Positions 32,119 to 41,998 of a DNA stretch of 64,000 bases are shown one piece after another. Location: positions 1-64,000 of the forward strand of contig JAGVSM010003629.1 of the NCBI GenBank assembly GCA_022494885.1, written 5' to 3'. Every line of letters begins with the position of its first letter. Within the stretch, counting starts at the first letter, position 1. This stretch comes from Micrasema longulum. Taxonomy: Eukaryota; Arthropoda; Insecta; Trichoptera; Brachycentridae. The translations under genes and the position numbers were made by a program. The notes under the pieces were generated by a model. The model was not told the DNA's origin. It saw only the letters and a program-made list of their open reading frames with translations, and did not search any database.

Positions 32119-33116
32119 TATTATTGTTATCAAAAACATTTTTCACTTTGTGGTATGACATTTTACACTTATTTGTTTATAAATTTGTATAAACCACTTA
32201 ATTTTTTTAATTACACTTCGACCGGTTTTCGAGGTTACTACCTCATCGTCAGGAATTTAACTAACTTATAATTACACGCGTTGCTATTTATATAATAAAA
32301 TATTGTATGAAAGAGACAGAAAATTGAAAGAAAGAGAGAGAAAGAAGATAAAATAAGTCATAACGGGAATAGTTTTAAAAGAGGACTCGAAGTTAAATTT
32401 AATTGATTATTTATTATTTGAAGTTTTTGATTAATGGCTTTACTAATTTCTAATCGTTCTAAATTATCTAAACGAAAACCATTTTTATTGACATGCAAAA
32501 TTTCTACACACGTTTCTTGATTAAATTCATGGTTTTCGGATATAAGATGATTTGCGAATTCCGAAAAATTATTATTACTCAGACATCTTATATGTTCTTT
32601 GATTCTAACTTTAAATTTACGTGAAGTTTTTTCAATATAGAAATTTGGGCAATTTAAACAATTTAATTTATAAATTCCCGAATGATTTAATTTATCATCC
32701 TTATCTTTACAATTTGTTAATATTTTACCTATGTTATTATTAGTATAAAAAGCTGGCCTAATATTGTTAGGTAAAATTTGTGCTATATTATTAGAAAATG
32801 AATTAATGTACAAAATTCTACGCCAGCTCTCATTTTTATTGGAAATATTTTGGGAACTGTATAAGTATTTTTTCCTATAGTTTAATTTAAGTTTTTTATT
32901 CAAAATATTGTCAATTAAATTTAGTTCATAGCCATTATTGAAAGCAATACTCTTTATAGTATTTAATTCTAAGTCAAAATTATTTTTATTTAGTGGTATT
33001 GAAGTAAGCCGATGTATCATAGAATGAAAAGCAGAGTGTTTATGTGATAAAGGATGATTAGAAGATTTATGGATGACCGCATCTGTATATGTCGGTTTTC
33101 TAAATATTTTAAATTC
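32119..33116 (-). mobile_element. Penelope-like element, GIY-YIG endonuclease end
   Basis: A 220-residue minus-strand frame (32358-33020) starts in the RT thumb (IHRLTSIPLNKNNFDLELNT, IKSIAFNNGY). It continues through the linker into a GIY-YIG domain: SGIYKLNCLNCPNFYIEKTS, KVRIKEHIRCLSNN, ANHLISENHEF, then the C-terminal LERLEISKAI. The YIG glycine is Glu here (YIE). Downstream, 32226-32252 on the minus strand has CTGACGA, a GAGGT-AGTA-ACCTC stem and GAAA, hammerhead-like. A 15-bp duplication (32104-32118, 33117-33131) flanks it. Confidence 0.88.
32226..32252 (-). ncRNA. Hammerhead-like motif in Penelope terminus
   Basis: CTGACGA matches the hammerhead core box CUGANGA; it is followed by T, a perfect 5-bp stem GAGGT/ACCTC with loop AGTA, then GAAA. 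Penelope-like elements are known to carry hammerhead motifs. Stems I and III and the cleavage site were not resolved, so activity is only a possibility. Confidence 0.4.
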
Positions 33117-33644
33117 AATACTTTTATAATCAACTATTATGCTCGTCTAGAGTACTTTCACATCTTTAGCTTAGAATTCATAAGGATTTTGGCAGGTTTG
33201 ATATTCTTGCACAAATTAATATCTAACTATTTAGATGCCCATGATATTCTTGCTCAGATTAACCTTAATGTACCTCACCGTGACTTGCGTACCAATGCTG
33301 TCTTTGTTGTGGAAAATTCTAAAACTAACATAGGATTCTTTTCCCCTCTGCCAAGGATCCACAAAACAGTGAACAAAATCTCATTAAACGGTACTGTCGA
33401 TGGGTTCCTACAGCAAGGGCAAGCATTCAAGAAGCGAGCGGTGTTGGCACTCCTGACTCGCGATGACACACTTGCCATGTCCGCCTTTTGTAAATTTAAA
33501 TAAATTTTAGGACTGTTTAGATTAAGTGTTATATATACTCATTTATGCCACTCTGTTAGGGCTACATAAGCCTGTTGATTGGCTTGAAAAAGGGACATTA
33601 ATAATAAATTAATAAATAAAAATATTAAAAACTGAATGCCTTAT

Positions 33645-33980
33645 GAAAAAAGCTTATGAATAATATAATATTGACATACCACACGAACGGATGTGACTGT
33701 TTCAGATTTCAGTATTGGAATCTCCTGTAAAGTTCGAGTCTATTATGTTAATATACATAAATATACTTTGTTTACTTTAAATCCAGTGTGGTTCAAGCTT
33801 CGGAAATCTCCAACATAAGCTTTAAAAAAATCTACATCTCGGCTTCTGAAATCTGTTACTTTATATTAATAATAATTGTTTTAGAATATAAACAAATTTC
33901 TTTGAGTTATCAAATAACCATTGACCCTCCCTTTACAGTGCCAAAAACATCCGCGCGTTACGGTGCTGTGTAATTATTTC
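33645..33980 (+). repeat. Family E repeat
   Basis: CACGAACGGATGTGACTGTT, CAGATTTCA.TATT, TGTAAAGTTCGAGTCT match 41660-41800; CCGCGCGTTACGGTGCTGTG at 33952-33971 recurs at ~40608-40627. Confidence 0.65.
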
Positions 33981-34029
33981 AAATGCAGAAATGATTGATT
34001 GATTTTAAATCTAAAAAAAATAATATTTT

Positions 34030-34640
34030 TTTATATAGTACAACAGGAATTAATATAGAAGTTTAGGCATTTACTGGGCTCCTAATTTGTCATTGGGTGG
34101 TATGAGTGGCCATTTTACACACTGTGTAAAATTTCACCATTTTACCTATGATCATCATCATTCCCTTTCCGCACCTTATGGTGCATAGGGTACTGCAAAG
34201 GTACGCCAATCGCAGTGTGATCATTTTTGTTACATGAAGGTAAAATCATCAGTCTTACGATTTAGGTACCAGTCCAGGGACTATGAAATACTTTAGTGTA
34301 AAAACACATTTTTTAATTAATATTATCTAACCCTGGAATCTAACCCGAGACCTCCTGCATGGTAGGCAAACGCGGTGACCACTACACCATGAGGCCGAAA
34401 TTTGAATTTTGTTTGAACATCTATATTCCTTTAATTCATCCATCCGTTGATCTTTGCGAAGTTTAAGAGCTGAAAACTTTATTGATGCTTGTGACATTCT
34501 GACCGAATTATTTAATCTTAGGCATCGCCTGAAAATGTTTTTCATTTTTTTTATTCTTCTTTTGAACCAGCTGGTTTTATCAAGAATATTTTTAGTCTAT
34601 CCTAATTTTTGTAGACAAGAACTGGATTCGTATCACTGTC
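34030..34640 (+). repeat. Family A copy split by SINE2
   Basis: 34030-34147 carries GAAGTTTAGGCATTTACTGG, TTTGTCATTGGGTGG and GTGGCCATTTTACACACTG; 34401-34640 continues TTTGAACATCTATATTCC, CGAAGTTTAAGAGCTGAAA and a tip with TTTTGTAGACAAGAACTGG. SINE2 occupies 34148-34400. Confidence 0.75.
34148..34400 (-). mobile_element. SINE2 (tRNA-derived)
   Basis: Minus strand, nearly complete: head CGGCCTCATGGTGTAGTGGT, GCCTACCATGCAGGAGGTC, weak B box GGTTAGATTCCAGG, body with GGTACC, and 3' GTACCCTATGCACCATAAGG. Confidence 0.8.
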
Positions 34641-35934
34641 CAATTTTAAAAGAAAAAAAATTATGTTTGCCGACGATATTGAACTTTTCTATAAAAATTA
34701 AAAAGACGTATTAACAAACAATGACATAAACGAAGACCTAACTACGTTGACTAAATGGACAAAAACAAACTTACTTACACTTAAAAAAAAAGGCAATAAT
34801 ATCCATTTTGAATTCAGAAAAAAATTACATTAAATAGATGCTCACATAAATGATAATCGACTAATTAAAATTGAACATGTTAAATACTTAGGACTAACAA
34901 TAGACAGACAATTGAGATGGACAATTCATATCAACAATTTAATTAGCAAAGTGGCGACATTCTCGAGTTTTTTTTTTTAATCAAAAACTTTGTTCCAAAA
35001 ACCGAAAAAAATATAATGTAAGCTTATGTAAAAACTAAAACATGTTATATGCAACAACTATTGGGAACAGGAAATCGAAATGACATAAACAGACTACAAA
35101 GACAGAAAAATAAAATATTAAAGTTAGGATATGACCTATCCTATTTAACAGCAACTAGAAAACTCTTGAAACAAACTAAGCAATTAAATATAACTAAACT
35201 CTTCAAACTAGAATCCTTAAAATTTATTCATAAATTAGCCACTGATGTAATTGTAGACGAAGAACTAAAACTTGAAGACAATTGTACTAAACATGGACAC
35301 AATACGAGAATATCAGAAAAATATCATATACAACCTTTTAAAACGAGACAAGGACAATCGAGACAATAAACCAGGTACTGAAATTATACAATAAACTACC
35401 AGACAAAGCTAAACAAAAGGCTCAGATAAAAAGGTACGAAGGTTTTCACGGTCACTGTTGTCAATATGTTTTTTTTGGGTGATACCGTGTGTTGGATTTG
35501 TTCCGGCGTTTCGGCTACCATTGTAGGAGCATGGGACAAACAGAGCGCACAGCATGGAAGCGGATTGACGAACACAAAAGAGCGTGTAAACTTGGGCACC
35601 CTGACAAATCCGCAATAGCGGTACACTTTATAGACACCGGACATTTCTTCGCCTTCGAACCGAAAATTTTACATTAACCCAGTGATTACAGTGCACGAAT
35701 AATAAAAGAGGCAAGTGAAATACACAGACACCCAAATAACATAAACAAAAACGAAGGGGTTAAATTAAACTCAACATGGTTCCCAGCACTACATACTACA
35801 ACAACAAATAGAAATATGCCTACTGCCGACTGCGACACGGTACAAATACTAGTACTTAAACACATACTTTTTTTCTACAAAACACTCAGTTTACATATAT
35901 ATATGTATATATACACCTCAAGGGCGCTGAACAA

Positions 35935-36310
35935 TTAATAAATATCCCAGTACGTCTTGCAGCTACAGAGCGCACGGACGGTTGGGATTCTAGTTCCTCG
36001 TTTTCAATTAAGATAAATCAAAAATTATAACAGATAGGAGCTAGATTACAGGACGTCTTGAAGCTACAGAGCGCATAGACAGTTAGAAATTTAGCCCCCA
36101 TTTAAAATTGACAAATAAATTTAGTGTATTAATGATACTAAAAAAAATAAAAAATAATATGAATAATAAAAAGGAGTAAGATTACAACACGTTTTGCAGC
36201 TACTAAGCGCATAGACGATTGGAATTCTAGACCCCGTTTACAAAATTTAGGTATTTTAAAGTTGATATATTAAAGCTAGATAACCAATCATCGTGCAGCT
36301 ACAAAGCGCA
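35935..36310 (+). repeat. Four degenerate repeats inside the Penelope fragment
   Basis: The phrase GCAGCTACAGAGCGCA-GACGGTTGG recurs at about 35958, 36060 (GAAGCTACAGAGCGCATAGA), 36198 (GCAGCTACTAAGCGCATAGA) and 36295 (GCAGCTACAAAGCGCATGGA), each followed by a GGAATTC or GAAATT-TAG stretch. Spacing is about 95-140 bp. Confidence 0.75.
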
Positions 36311-36401
36311 TGGACGAGAGGAATTCCAGCAAAGTTAAAACAATATCTAAAAATTTATAAAAAATAGAGTATAGTAGTAAATTGGTCAAGTCAAGTTTAC
36401 C

Positions 36402-36433
36402 CTGAAGATGGCTCCTGCAATGGTAGCCGAAAC
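36402..36433 (+). ncRNA. Hammerhead-like motif in Penelope terminus
   Basis: CTGAAGA (fits CUGANGA), a T, a 4-bp stem GGCT/AGCC closing an 11-base loop, then GAAAC. Same layout as 32226-32252. The inverted partner at 35489-35533 keeps AGCCGAAACG but has lost the CTGAAGA box. Confidence 0.4.
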
Positions 36434-36532
36434 GTCGGAACAAATCCAACACACATGTTATCATCCAAAAAAGAAACATATTGACTCAGACAAACTTTTT
36501 AAAAGATGTAAAAAATATTATTATCAACAACA

Positions 36533-36583
36533 TAGTATAAAGTATCCCACCTGCTGACAAGCCAGGTGGGATACTTTATACTA
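36533..36583. repeat. 21-bp perfect hairpin at LINE-5 5' junction
   Basis: Arms 36533-36553 and 36563-36583 are exact reverse complements around the 9-base loop CTGACAAGC. The first eight bases of the left arm belong to the LINE-1 target. Confidence 0.92.
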
Positions 36584-37015
36584 AACGAGAGAACCCTTTT
36601 AATACCCTGTCATCGCTCTATTTTTTTTGCCTCCTCTTTCACAGTAGTAGCCGCTCGATTGTGGAATAATCTACCCACTAATGTTAGAGACGCCCCTTCT
36701 TTATTTACATTTAAGTCAAGATTGAAATGTCACCATCTAAATATTTAAATTGTTCCTTTATCCTTCTTCTTTCCTTCCCATCCCCTCTCCTCTCTTCATA
36801 GTATAGTGTTATTTTTTTAAATATTTATATTTATTTGTGTTAATCTTTGCTTTTAATTTTTGTATAAAATTGTAAGATTCAATATGTCCATGTATTTATA
36901 ATTTTCTCAAACTGAACGGTTTGGGTAGGTAGGAAGAAATTGCCTTAAGGCAATATGCCCGCCCTTATATGTATATTTATTGTATATGTATATGAAGTGT
37001 CAAATAATAAAAAGC
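36542..37015 (+). mobile_element. LINE-5 3' end
   Basis: 36620-36748 encodes SFTVVAARLWNNLPTNVRDA, PSLFTFKSRLKCHHLN, a standard C-terminus of Jockey/CR1-like LINE proteins, then tail with CTCAAACTGAACGGTTTGGG and CAATATGCCCGCCCTTATAT. 5'-truncated, beginning in a 21-bp hairpin with its target. Confidence 0.8.
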
Positions 37016-37139
37016 CACAAAATAGAGGCTTAGCGGGTTATTCCTTTAAAATAATAAAAAAAATATTGTATTTATTATTTTTGTAAAATGAATGTAAAAA
37101 TCCGTAAGGGTTGATAAATACATTTTCAAACATAAAAAA

Positions 37140-37225
37140 AACCTCCAAAATATATTCTAGCGTTGCCTAGTACGAAAGTGAAATAATTTGACAAGGGTCA
37201 CCCGCATCACAAAGCTCAGCCAAGA
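37140..37225 (-). repeat. Family A fragment
   Basis: CTAGCGTTGCCTAGTACG, GTGAAATAATTTGAC and TCACCCGCAT correspond to the inner end of family A. Confidence 0.55.
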
Positions 37226-37611
37226 TTTTCAAAAGTGTTATCGTTTCTCGGTCCTATAAACCAATTAACTCCCAATAATTCTTGAAATCATTTGTGTTTA
37301 TGACGATGATTATTATTTTTAGTAATATCCGAGAAAAACATAAGTGTTCATAATTGTTGATATTCGAATTATCGTGCGGCCCATGAGTTTAGAAATCCTG
37401 TTTTGTACTGTAATCGACCATTTTGCATTGTACACGTGTTTTCTTGTGTTTATTTTCATTCAAATAACTGTTTAAAAATTGAATCGCCCACCAGAATCGA
37501 TTATTAATTGACTAAGAAAAACTCACCGTAGATATTTTTAGCGCTTTCGAGCGAGAGTGTAAATCCGCGACAGGTATAACTATTGATAAGATTTAGAAAA
37601 ATAACATTTTG
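37226..37611. other. No gene recognised
   Basis: Unassigned sequence. 37555-37600 has GAGAGTGTAAATCCG...ATTGATAAGATTTAGA, similar to LINE-2 at 19496-19540, so a small LINE-2 scrap may be present. Confidence 0.35.
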
Positions 37612-37745
37612 AATCGGGTTGCAATCCCGTGGCTAGTGTCGTGGACTCGTGGATCAAAGGTCCAAGGTTCGCACCCCACTCTATCACAACTTATTTCCTT
37701 TTTCTAATAGTGAGTTATTTACAACTCGTTGAAAATGGCTACTAA
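37612..37745 (+). mobile_element. SINE3 (tRNA-derived)
   Basis: Head GGGTTGCAATCCCGTGGCTA with A-box side GTGGCTAGTGTCGTGGACTC, B box AAGGTTCGCACCCCACTC, body TTCTAATAGTGAGTTATTTA and CTCGTTGAAAATGGCTAC. Confidence 0.82.
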
Positions 37746-38215
37746 AATGACTACAAAGACAACAAAATAAAATATTAAAGTTAGTATATGACCTTCCCTA
37801 TTTAACTGCAACTAGAGAACTTTTTAAACAAACTAAGCAATTAAATATAACTGAACTCGTTCAACTAGAATCATTAAAATTTATCTATAAATTAGCCACT
37901 AATGTAATTGTAGACGAAGAACTAAAACTAGTAAAAAAATGTAGTCAACATGGACATAATACGAGAATATCAGACAAATACCATACACAACTTTCTAAAA
38001 CAAGACAAGGACAATCAAGACTAATGAACCAGGGACTGAAATTATACAATAAACTACCAGACAAAACTAAACAAAAGACTCAGAGAAAAATTTTCAAAAG
38101 ATGTAAAAAATATTATTTTGAACAACAGAGTATAAATGAAAAATGTATATATTATTCTATGTAAAATGAATGTAATAATCCGTAAGGGTTTATAAATAAA
38201 TTTCAAATAAAAAAA
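37746..38215 (+). mobile_element. LINE-1 3' end
   Basis: CTACAAAGACAACAAAATAA onward matches 26995-27460, encoding the tail end with NQGLKLYNKLPDKTKQK-like text, then AATCCGTAAGGGTTTATAAA and an A-rich end. Truncated at the SINE3. Confidence 0.82.
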
Positions 38216-38647
38216 TAAATTTTAAAAAAGTTATCCATCATAATAATAATAATGACACGTCTCAAGTGCGATAGTAAAATACATTGACTGGATTCCCTGG
38301 TCTTCTTGCGTCCATTCAGGAAAAACACAAGAATGATGGACGCCCAAGGCCGTCTGAACAATAAAAATCCACTTAAAACAGAATTTTAAACAGCCCATCG
38401 AAGTGGATGTTCTGGCCATTGTCACCAAACTGGCCGGTTGCCCGGAATTTCCACCTCACAGGTCTTCAAACGTCAAGAGTTGCTTTTGCAATGGTATTGT
38501 TTTGGAACGGACCACCTTTGAGTTTGTGAAAAGAACAGAACAAAAATACTATTGTACTCTTAATTTTGTCTTTGTCAAGTTATGAATGATGAAATTCAAA
38601 GAAAACGGAAATTTGAACTAAGTGTAAAATAAAATATTATTAAAATA
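38216..38647. other. No gene recognised
   Basis: 38231-38585 has open frames on both strands with balanced composition (for example GGCCGGTTGCCCGGAATTTC). No motif identified. Confidence 0.35.
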
Positions 38648-38728
38648 TTTTTTACTACTACCATCGCGTCATTTTCATATAAGGGTAGGCAGAGAGCATG
38701 GACCGCCACACACGTCTATCCTGGCACA
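38648..38728 (-). mobile_element. LINE-2 3' end fragment
   Basis: ACTACTACCATCGCGTCATTT, GGGTAGGCAGAGAG, and CCTGGCACACA match the end of the inverted copy at 19945-20010. Confidence 0.75.
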
Positions 38729-38814
38729 CATAAATTACTGTTCTTCCATTCTTTTTTTATGTACTAAAGAAGAAATTAAAAATATACAAATTCTTTAAAG
38801 TAAGGCGATGAGGA

Positions 38815-39210
38815 TTTATTTATTTATTTATTCATTCAAAATTACACTAGTTTAAATATTAATAAACTTATTAAGGCTTTTTAGGCTATGCCCGTGTCAA
38901 GCCACAATAAATAACCATAAAAATACATTGTAAAATTAATTAGATTAAATTATAATGACATGTGATGCAATAGAATAACAATCTACAAAAAAGGTGTAAG
39001 TAATAAATAATAAAATTCCAAAGAATACAATGCAAAAAAGATTTTCAGAAATAATTTTTAAAATATAAATTATACAAATTAAGAATCACACATAATCAAA
39101 TAAACAAAATAATGGTTTTTTTAAAATCAACAAAATAATAGAAAAATATAGTAAAATATATAAAACAAAATAAGAGTATCATTGAAATCAACAGAAAAAG
39201 AATATACATT
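38815..39210 (-). mobile_element. LINE-8 3' region, uninterrupted copy
   Basis: Matches 29120-29500 and passes through ACAGAAAAAGAATATACATT at 39191-39210 without the family A insertion, giving the empty site. Confidence 0.75.
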
Positions 39211-39655
39211 TAAAAACATACATTATACTCAAAAAAAAAATCTATTCTAATGTAGAAAGAATGCATAAAAAAATTGTCTTGCTCACGGTAAAGCAACAAA
39301 TTAAATATAATGTAGCAATTTGTATGCATAAAATAATTAAGGGGATGAATAAAATAAAAACAATAATAAAATTTAACCATAACCAACAATGCCATACACA
39401 TGAAATAAGGGGTAAAAAAAAGATATGATTACAATGAGAAGAAAAACAGAATCTCAAAACTCATTGTACAAGGGATTAAAGCTGTACAATGAGTTACCTA
39501 AAGAAATAAAGGAAATAGAAAAAATTTAAATATGTTAAATTAATTTTAAAAAATATGTTATTGAGAAATTTTGTTAAAAAAATTATAATGTTACTAAAAG
39601 CTTATATTAGTTCTTAAGATGTTATGAACTAACTTAATAAAGCATAAATAAATAA
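39211..39655 (+). mobile_element. LINE C-terminal relic
   Basis: 39438-39530 reads RRKTESQNSLYKGLKLYNEL and PKEIKE, as at 62780-63010 (minus) and 52560-52660, then tail AATAAAGCATAAATAAATAAA at ~39640. Upstream codons are broken. Confidence 0.65.
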
Positions 39656-39658
39656 AAT

Positions 39659-39740
39659 AAATACATTCCCAGCTTCTCCCACATTCCTACATCTTGTCAT
39701 ACATGCCCTTCAGTTCTGCCTGCTTTGATATAAACCAGAC
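39659..39740 (-). mobile_element. LINE-2 fragment
   Basis: CCACATTCCTACATCTTGTC, CATGCCCTTCAGTTCTGCCT match the + copy at 19695-19745 in reverse. Confidence 0.65.
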
Positions 39741-39839
39741 TGAAGATTTTCCTTTAATTTTTAAAAAAATTCTTACATTTAAAAAAAATCACATAAGCAA
39801 AAGTACAGACAAATTTTATTATTATTATTATTATTTAAT

Positions 39840-40015
39840 TTAATTTTTTTGTTTATTTTTCCATACATATATTATTTACATAGAAATATAATTACAAAAA
39901 TACACTTTGGAAAAATACATCTTAAAATTAAGCTATAACATAAATTGAAAAAAATGCCCACAAAGACTCCAGCGTCTGAGCGTGGGCTATTCCTTTTTAA
40001 TTATTCAAAAGTTTA
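39840..40015 (-). mobile_element. LINE-7 3' tail
   Basis: Second copy of 28705-28855 (CAGCGTCTGAGCGTGGGCTA). Confidence 0.65.
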
Positions 40016-41155
40016 TCGGATATTAATATGGTATGACATGAAAAGAAAAGAAGAGAAAAGAAAAATAAAAGAAAAACCAAATTAACATATACTGATATTA
40101 CGAAAACATGATTTATTTGCGGTATGCATTTTTTTTTCAAGAATGTGTATCTGTTCCTTCTATGCTAATCCAAGACTTTTTACTTTAGCCCTAAGGATGA
40201 ATCGAACAAGCGGAGGCGTGCGGTATAGTGGAATATTTATAAGGATCTATCGGTTCTCATATAGGCAATGCCTATTCTAAGGAACCAATATGATGCGGCA
40301 TAAAAAAAATAATAATATGGGAACGTATTTGTTGTTGTGAAATAAATTTATAATGCATGTTTGTTATTTGATAAGTATAAATGCAATATATAAGTCTGAT
40401 CTGATTATGAAATGTCAGGGAACTCACAAAAGTGATGCCTAGATCTTCCGCATAAGATTCTGATCATTCATTCTATGGCGGAAAAAAGCGTTTTGAGGGC
40501 CCTGGTGAAGACATAACTGAGCATTTTGAAATATTGAACAATAATTTATTTCGTCTTCCCCATTCAGATACGTTTATTAACCTTTCCCTTACTGTCCTAA
40601 AAACACCCGCGCGTTACGGTGCTGTGTAGTCACTACACATTAAAAAAATGAGAGATTTGAAAAGGGAAAAATGGAATATTTATAGGGAATGGCTTTAATC
40701 AACCATAATTTAATTCAAAGATGATAATATTTCAAATCTAACTGCTGAAAACATGAAAAAATCATTGGATATCGCTAACGACTCGGGCGAAACGTGCACC
40801 CGCGTCAACTTCCCGAGAGCTACTAAGTAGCTAGTACTGGACTACGTGACTGGACATGTGTGGACGTGTAACGCCAGGTGTTATTGGTATACTGTGAGTA
40901 TACTTTTGATGATATTTGTAATTTATCCCCGATTTCCGATAAAATGCTTTTTTTGTGCCTAATCAGTACTTATTATTTAAAAACAAATTATTTCAGTCGA
41001 TACGTAAATGTGTAATGGAGAAATACTAAAAATCTAAAACCAATATTTATTATATTTATAAAGATATTATAGTTATTAGACGCAATGTTTACTGGCACAT
41101 CACCGGGGAGGGAGGGTTAAATCCGCCTGGAGAGTACGAAAATCATCCATACTTT
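40016..41155. other. Unassigned; short shared motif
   Basis: 40570-40627 shares TCCT/CAGTGCC..AAACA.CCGCGCGTTACGG with 33930-33971 (family E). A possible relic reading near 40450-40560 could not be assigned. No other repeat or gene. Confidence 0.35.
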
Positions 41156-41159
41156 TAAC

Positions 41160-41536
41160 CCTCAAAAATAGTTTCAAGTCGTCGGCATGATCTGATCATC
41201 CCACGTCTTCCTTGGTCGTCCTCGTTCTACGTTACCGTTTATTCTCGCCATATATACATGTTTTACCATTCTTTCGTCATCCATTTTTTCTACATGGCCA
41301 AACCATCACAGAGACCCTTTCTTAATCGTATCAATTACACCCATCTCAGACTTGCACTCTCGCCTGATAACATACACTGATTTCCCACACATTCATCGAA
41401 GCGACAGCATTTTAACCGCATTCACTCTGCTTTCATTCTTCCTCTGCCAGTTCCATGTTTCACTTCCATACATGAGGGTTGGGACTAAAACCCCGCTGTG
41501 CACTTGCAGTCTAGCATCGATTGACACGTCCAATAA
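41160..41536 (-). mobile_element. LINE-2 C-terminal relic
   Basis: Minus strand: WFGHVEKMDDERMVKHVYMA, then RGRPRKTWDDQIM. Continuing upstream are the thumb region and the YGSETW-like block (CATGAGGGTTGGGACTAAAA on +). Multiple stops. Confidence 0.8.
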
Positions 41537-41820
41537 AGTGCATATTATTTCATTCTGGATTACTTTCTTTCAACACAAAGTCACCGAGGCTGTATAATGT
41601 ATTTCGGTGAAGTAGTATTAAATGAATAAATAAAAGGTTAAATACTTATGCATAATTCTAAAAATAGCTTATGAATAATGTAATACTAACATATCTCACG
41701 AACGGATGTGACTGATTCAGATTTCACTATTAGAATCTCATGTAAAGTTCGAGTCTGTAATGTTATTATAAATATACCTTGTTTACTTAAATTCCAGTAT
41801 CGGTCAGGTTTCAAAAATCT
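41537..41820 (+). repeat. Families G and E repeats
   Basis: 41537-41610 resembles 31815-31890; 41660-41800 resembles 33650-33785 (CACGAACGGATGTGACTGAT). Both lie in the same order as near 31.8 and 33.7 kb only loosely. Confidence 0.6.
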
Positions 41821-41851
41821 CAAACATCAACCATTATACATGACTCAGATT

Positions 41852-41892
41852 TACACTGTCGCCTAATTGTTATATATAGGTGACAGTGTAAT
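41852..41892. repeat. Short hairpin
   Basis: TTACACTGTCGCCT and AGGTGACAGTGTAA pair around ATTGTTATATAT; may mark the old 5' edge of the mariner copy, but not proven. Confidence 0.6.
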
Positions 41893-41998
41893 GCCCATGT
41901 TGTTTCTGTCGGGGGACTTGCGGTGGAGTTTGTGGTTAGGGAAGCTATTGATATTTAAGTTATTAGTACATAGTAATATAACTAATAATAATGATAAT

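Larger units (their letters stand above)
31935..33620 (+). mobile_element. LINE-9 C-terminal region split by a Penelope-like insertion
   Basis: 31950-32118 encodes IPLYKSFVRSLLEFYSAIWS and QIESVQRQLFKSLIFR; 33132-33500 continues YYARLEYFHIFSLEFIRILA, HKLISNYLDAHDILAQINLN and VPHRDLRTNAVFVV. The pieces are in one frame when the insert and one copy of AATACTTTTATAATC are removed. The tail near 33505-33620 ends in (AAAT)n. Catalytic motifs are upstream and missing. Confidence 0.85.
35431..36484 (+). mobile_element. Penelope-like element fragment with inverted terminal pieces
   Basis: 35530-35675 gives GQTERTAWKRIDEHKRACKL and KSAIAVHFIDTGHFFAF; 35686-35790 adds RIIKEASEIHRHPNNINKNE and STWFPAL. 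These are the GIY-YIG domain after its YIG, and the conserved C-terminus. A terminal piece lies inverted at 35489-35533 and direct at 36402-36470 (GGAACAAATCCAACACA in both). Flanks CTCAGATAAA (35421) and CTCAGACAAA (36485) look like an imperfect target duplication. The reverse transcriptase is missing. Confidence 0.82.
34650..37130 (+). mobile_element. LINE-1 copy broken by two nested insertions
   Basis: 34660-35430 resembles 26560-27330 (GCCGACGATATTGAACTTTT; open 35049-35369 with LQRQKNKILKLGYDLSYL) but with frameshifts and a changed RT motif C context. It is interrupted by a Penelope-like element (35431-36484) and by a LINE-5 (about 36542-37015), then ends with AATCCGTAAGGGTTGATAAA at ~37100-37120. 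Confidence 0.8.

Noticed and set aside
41867..41998. N-terminal extension of the mariner frame to 41867
   Set aside because: The translation before ~41999 does not resemble mariner proteins; the frame is open by chance.
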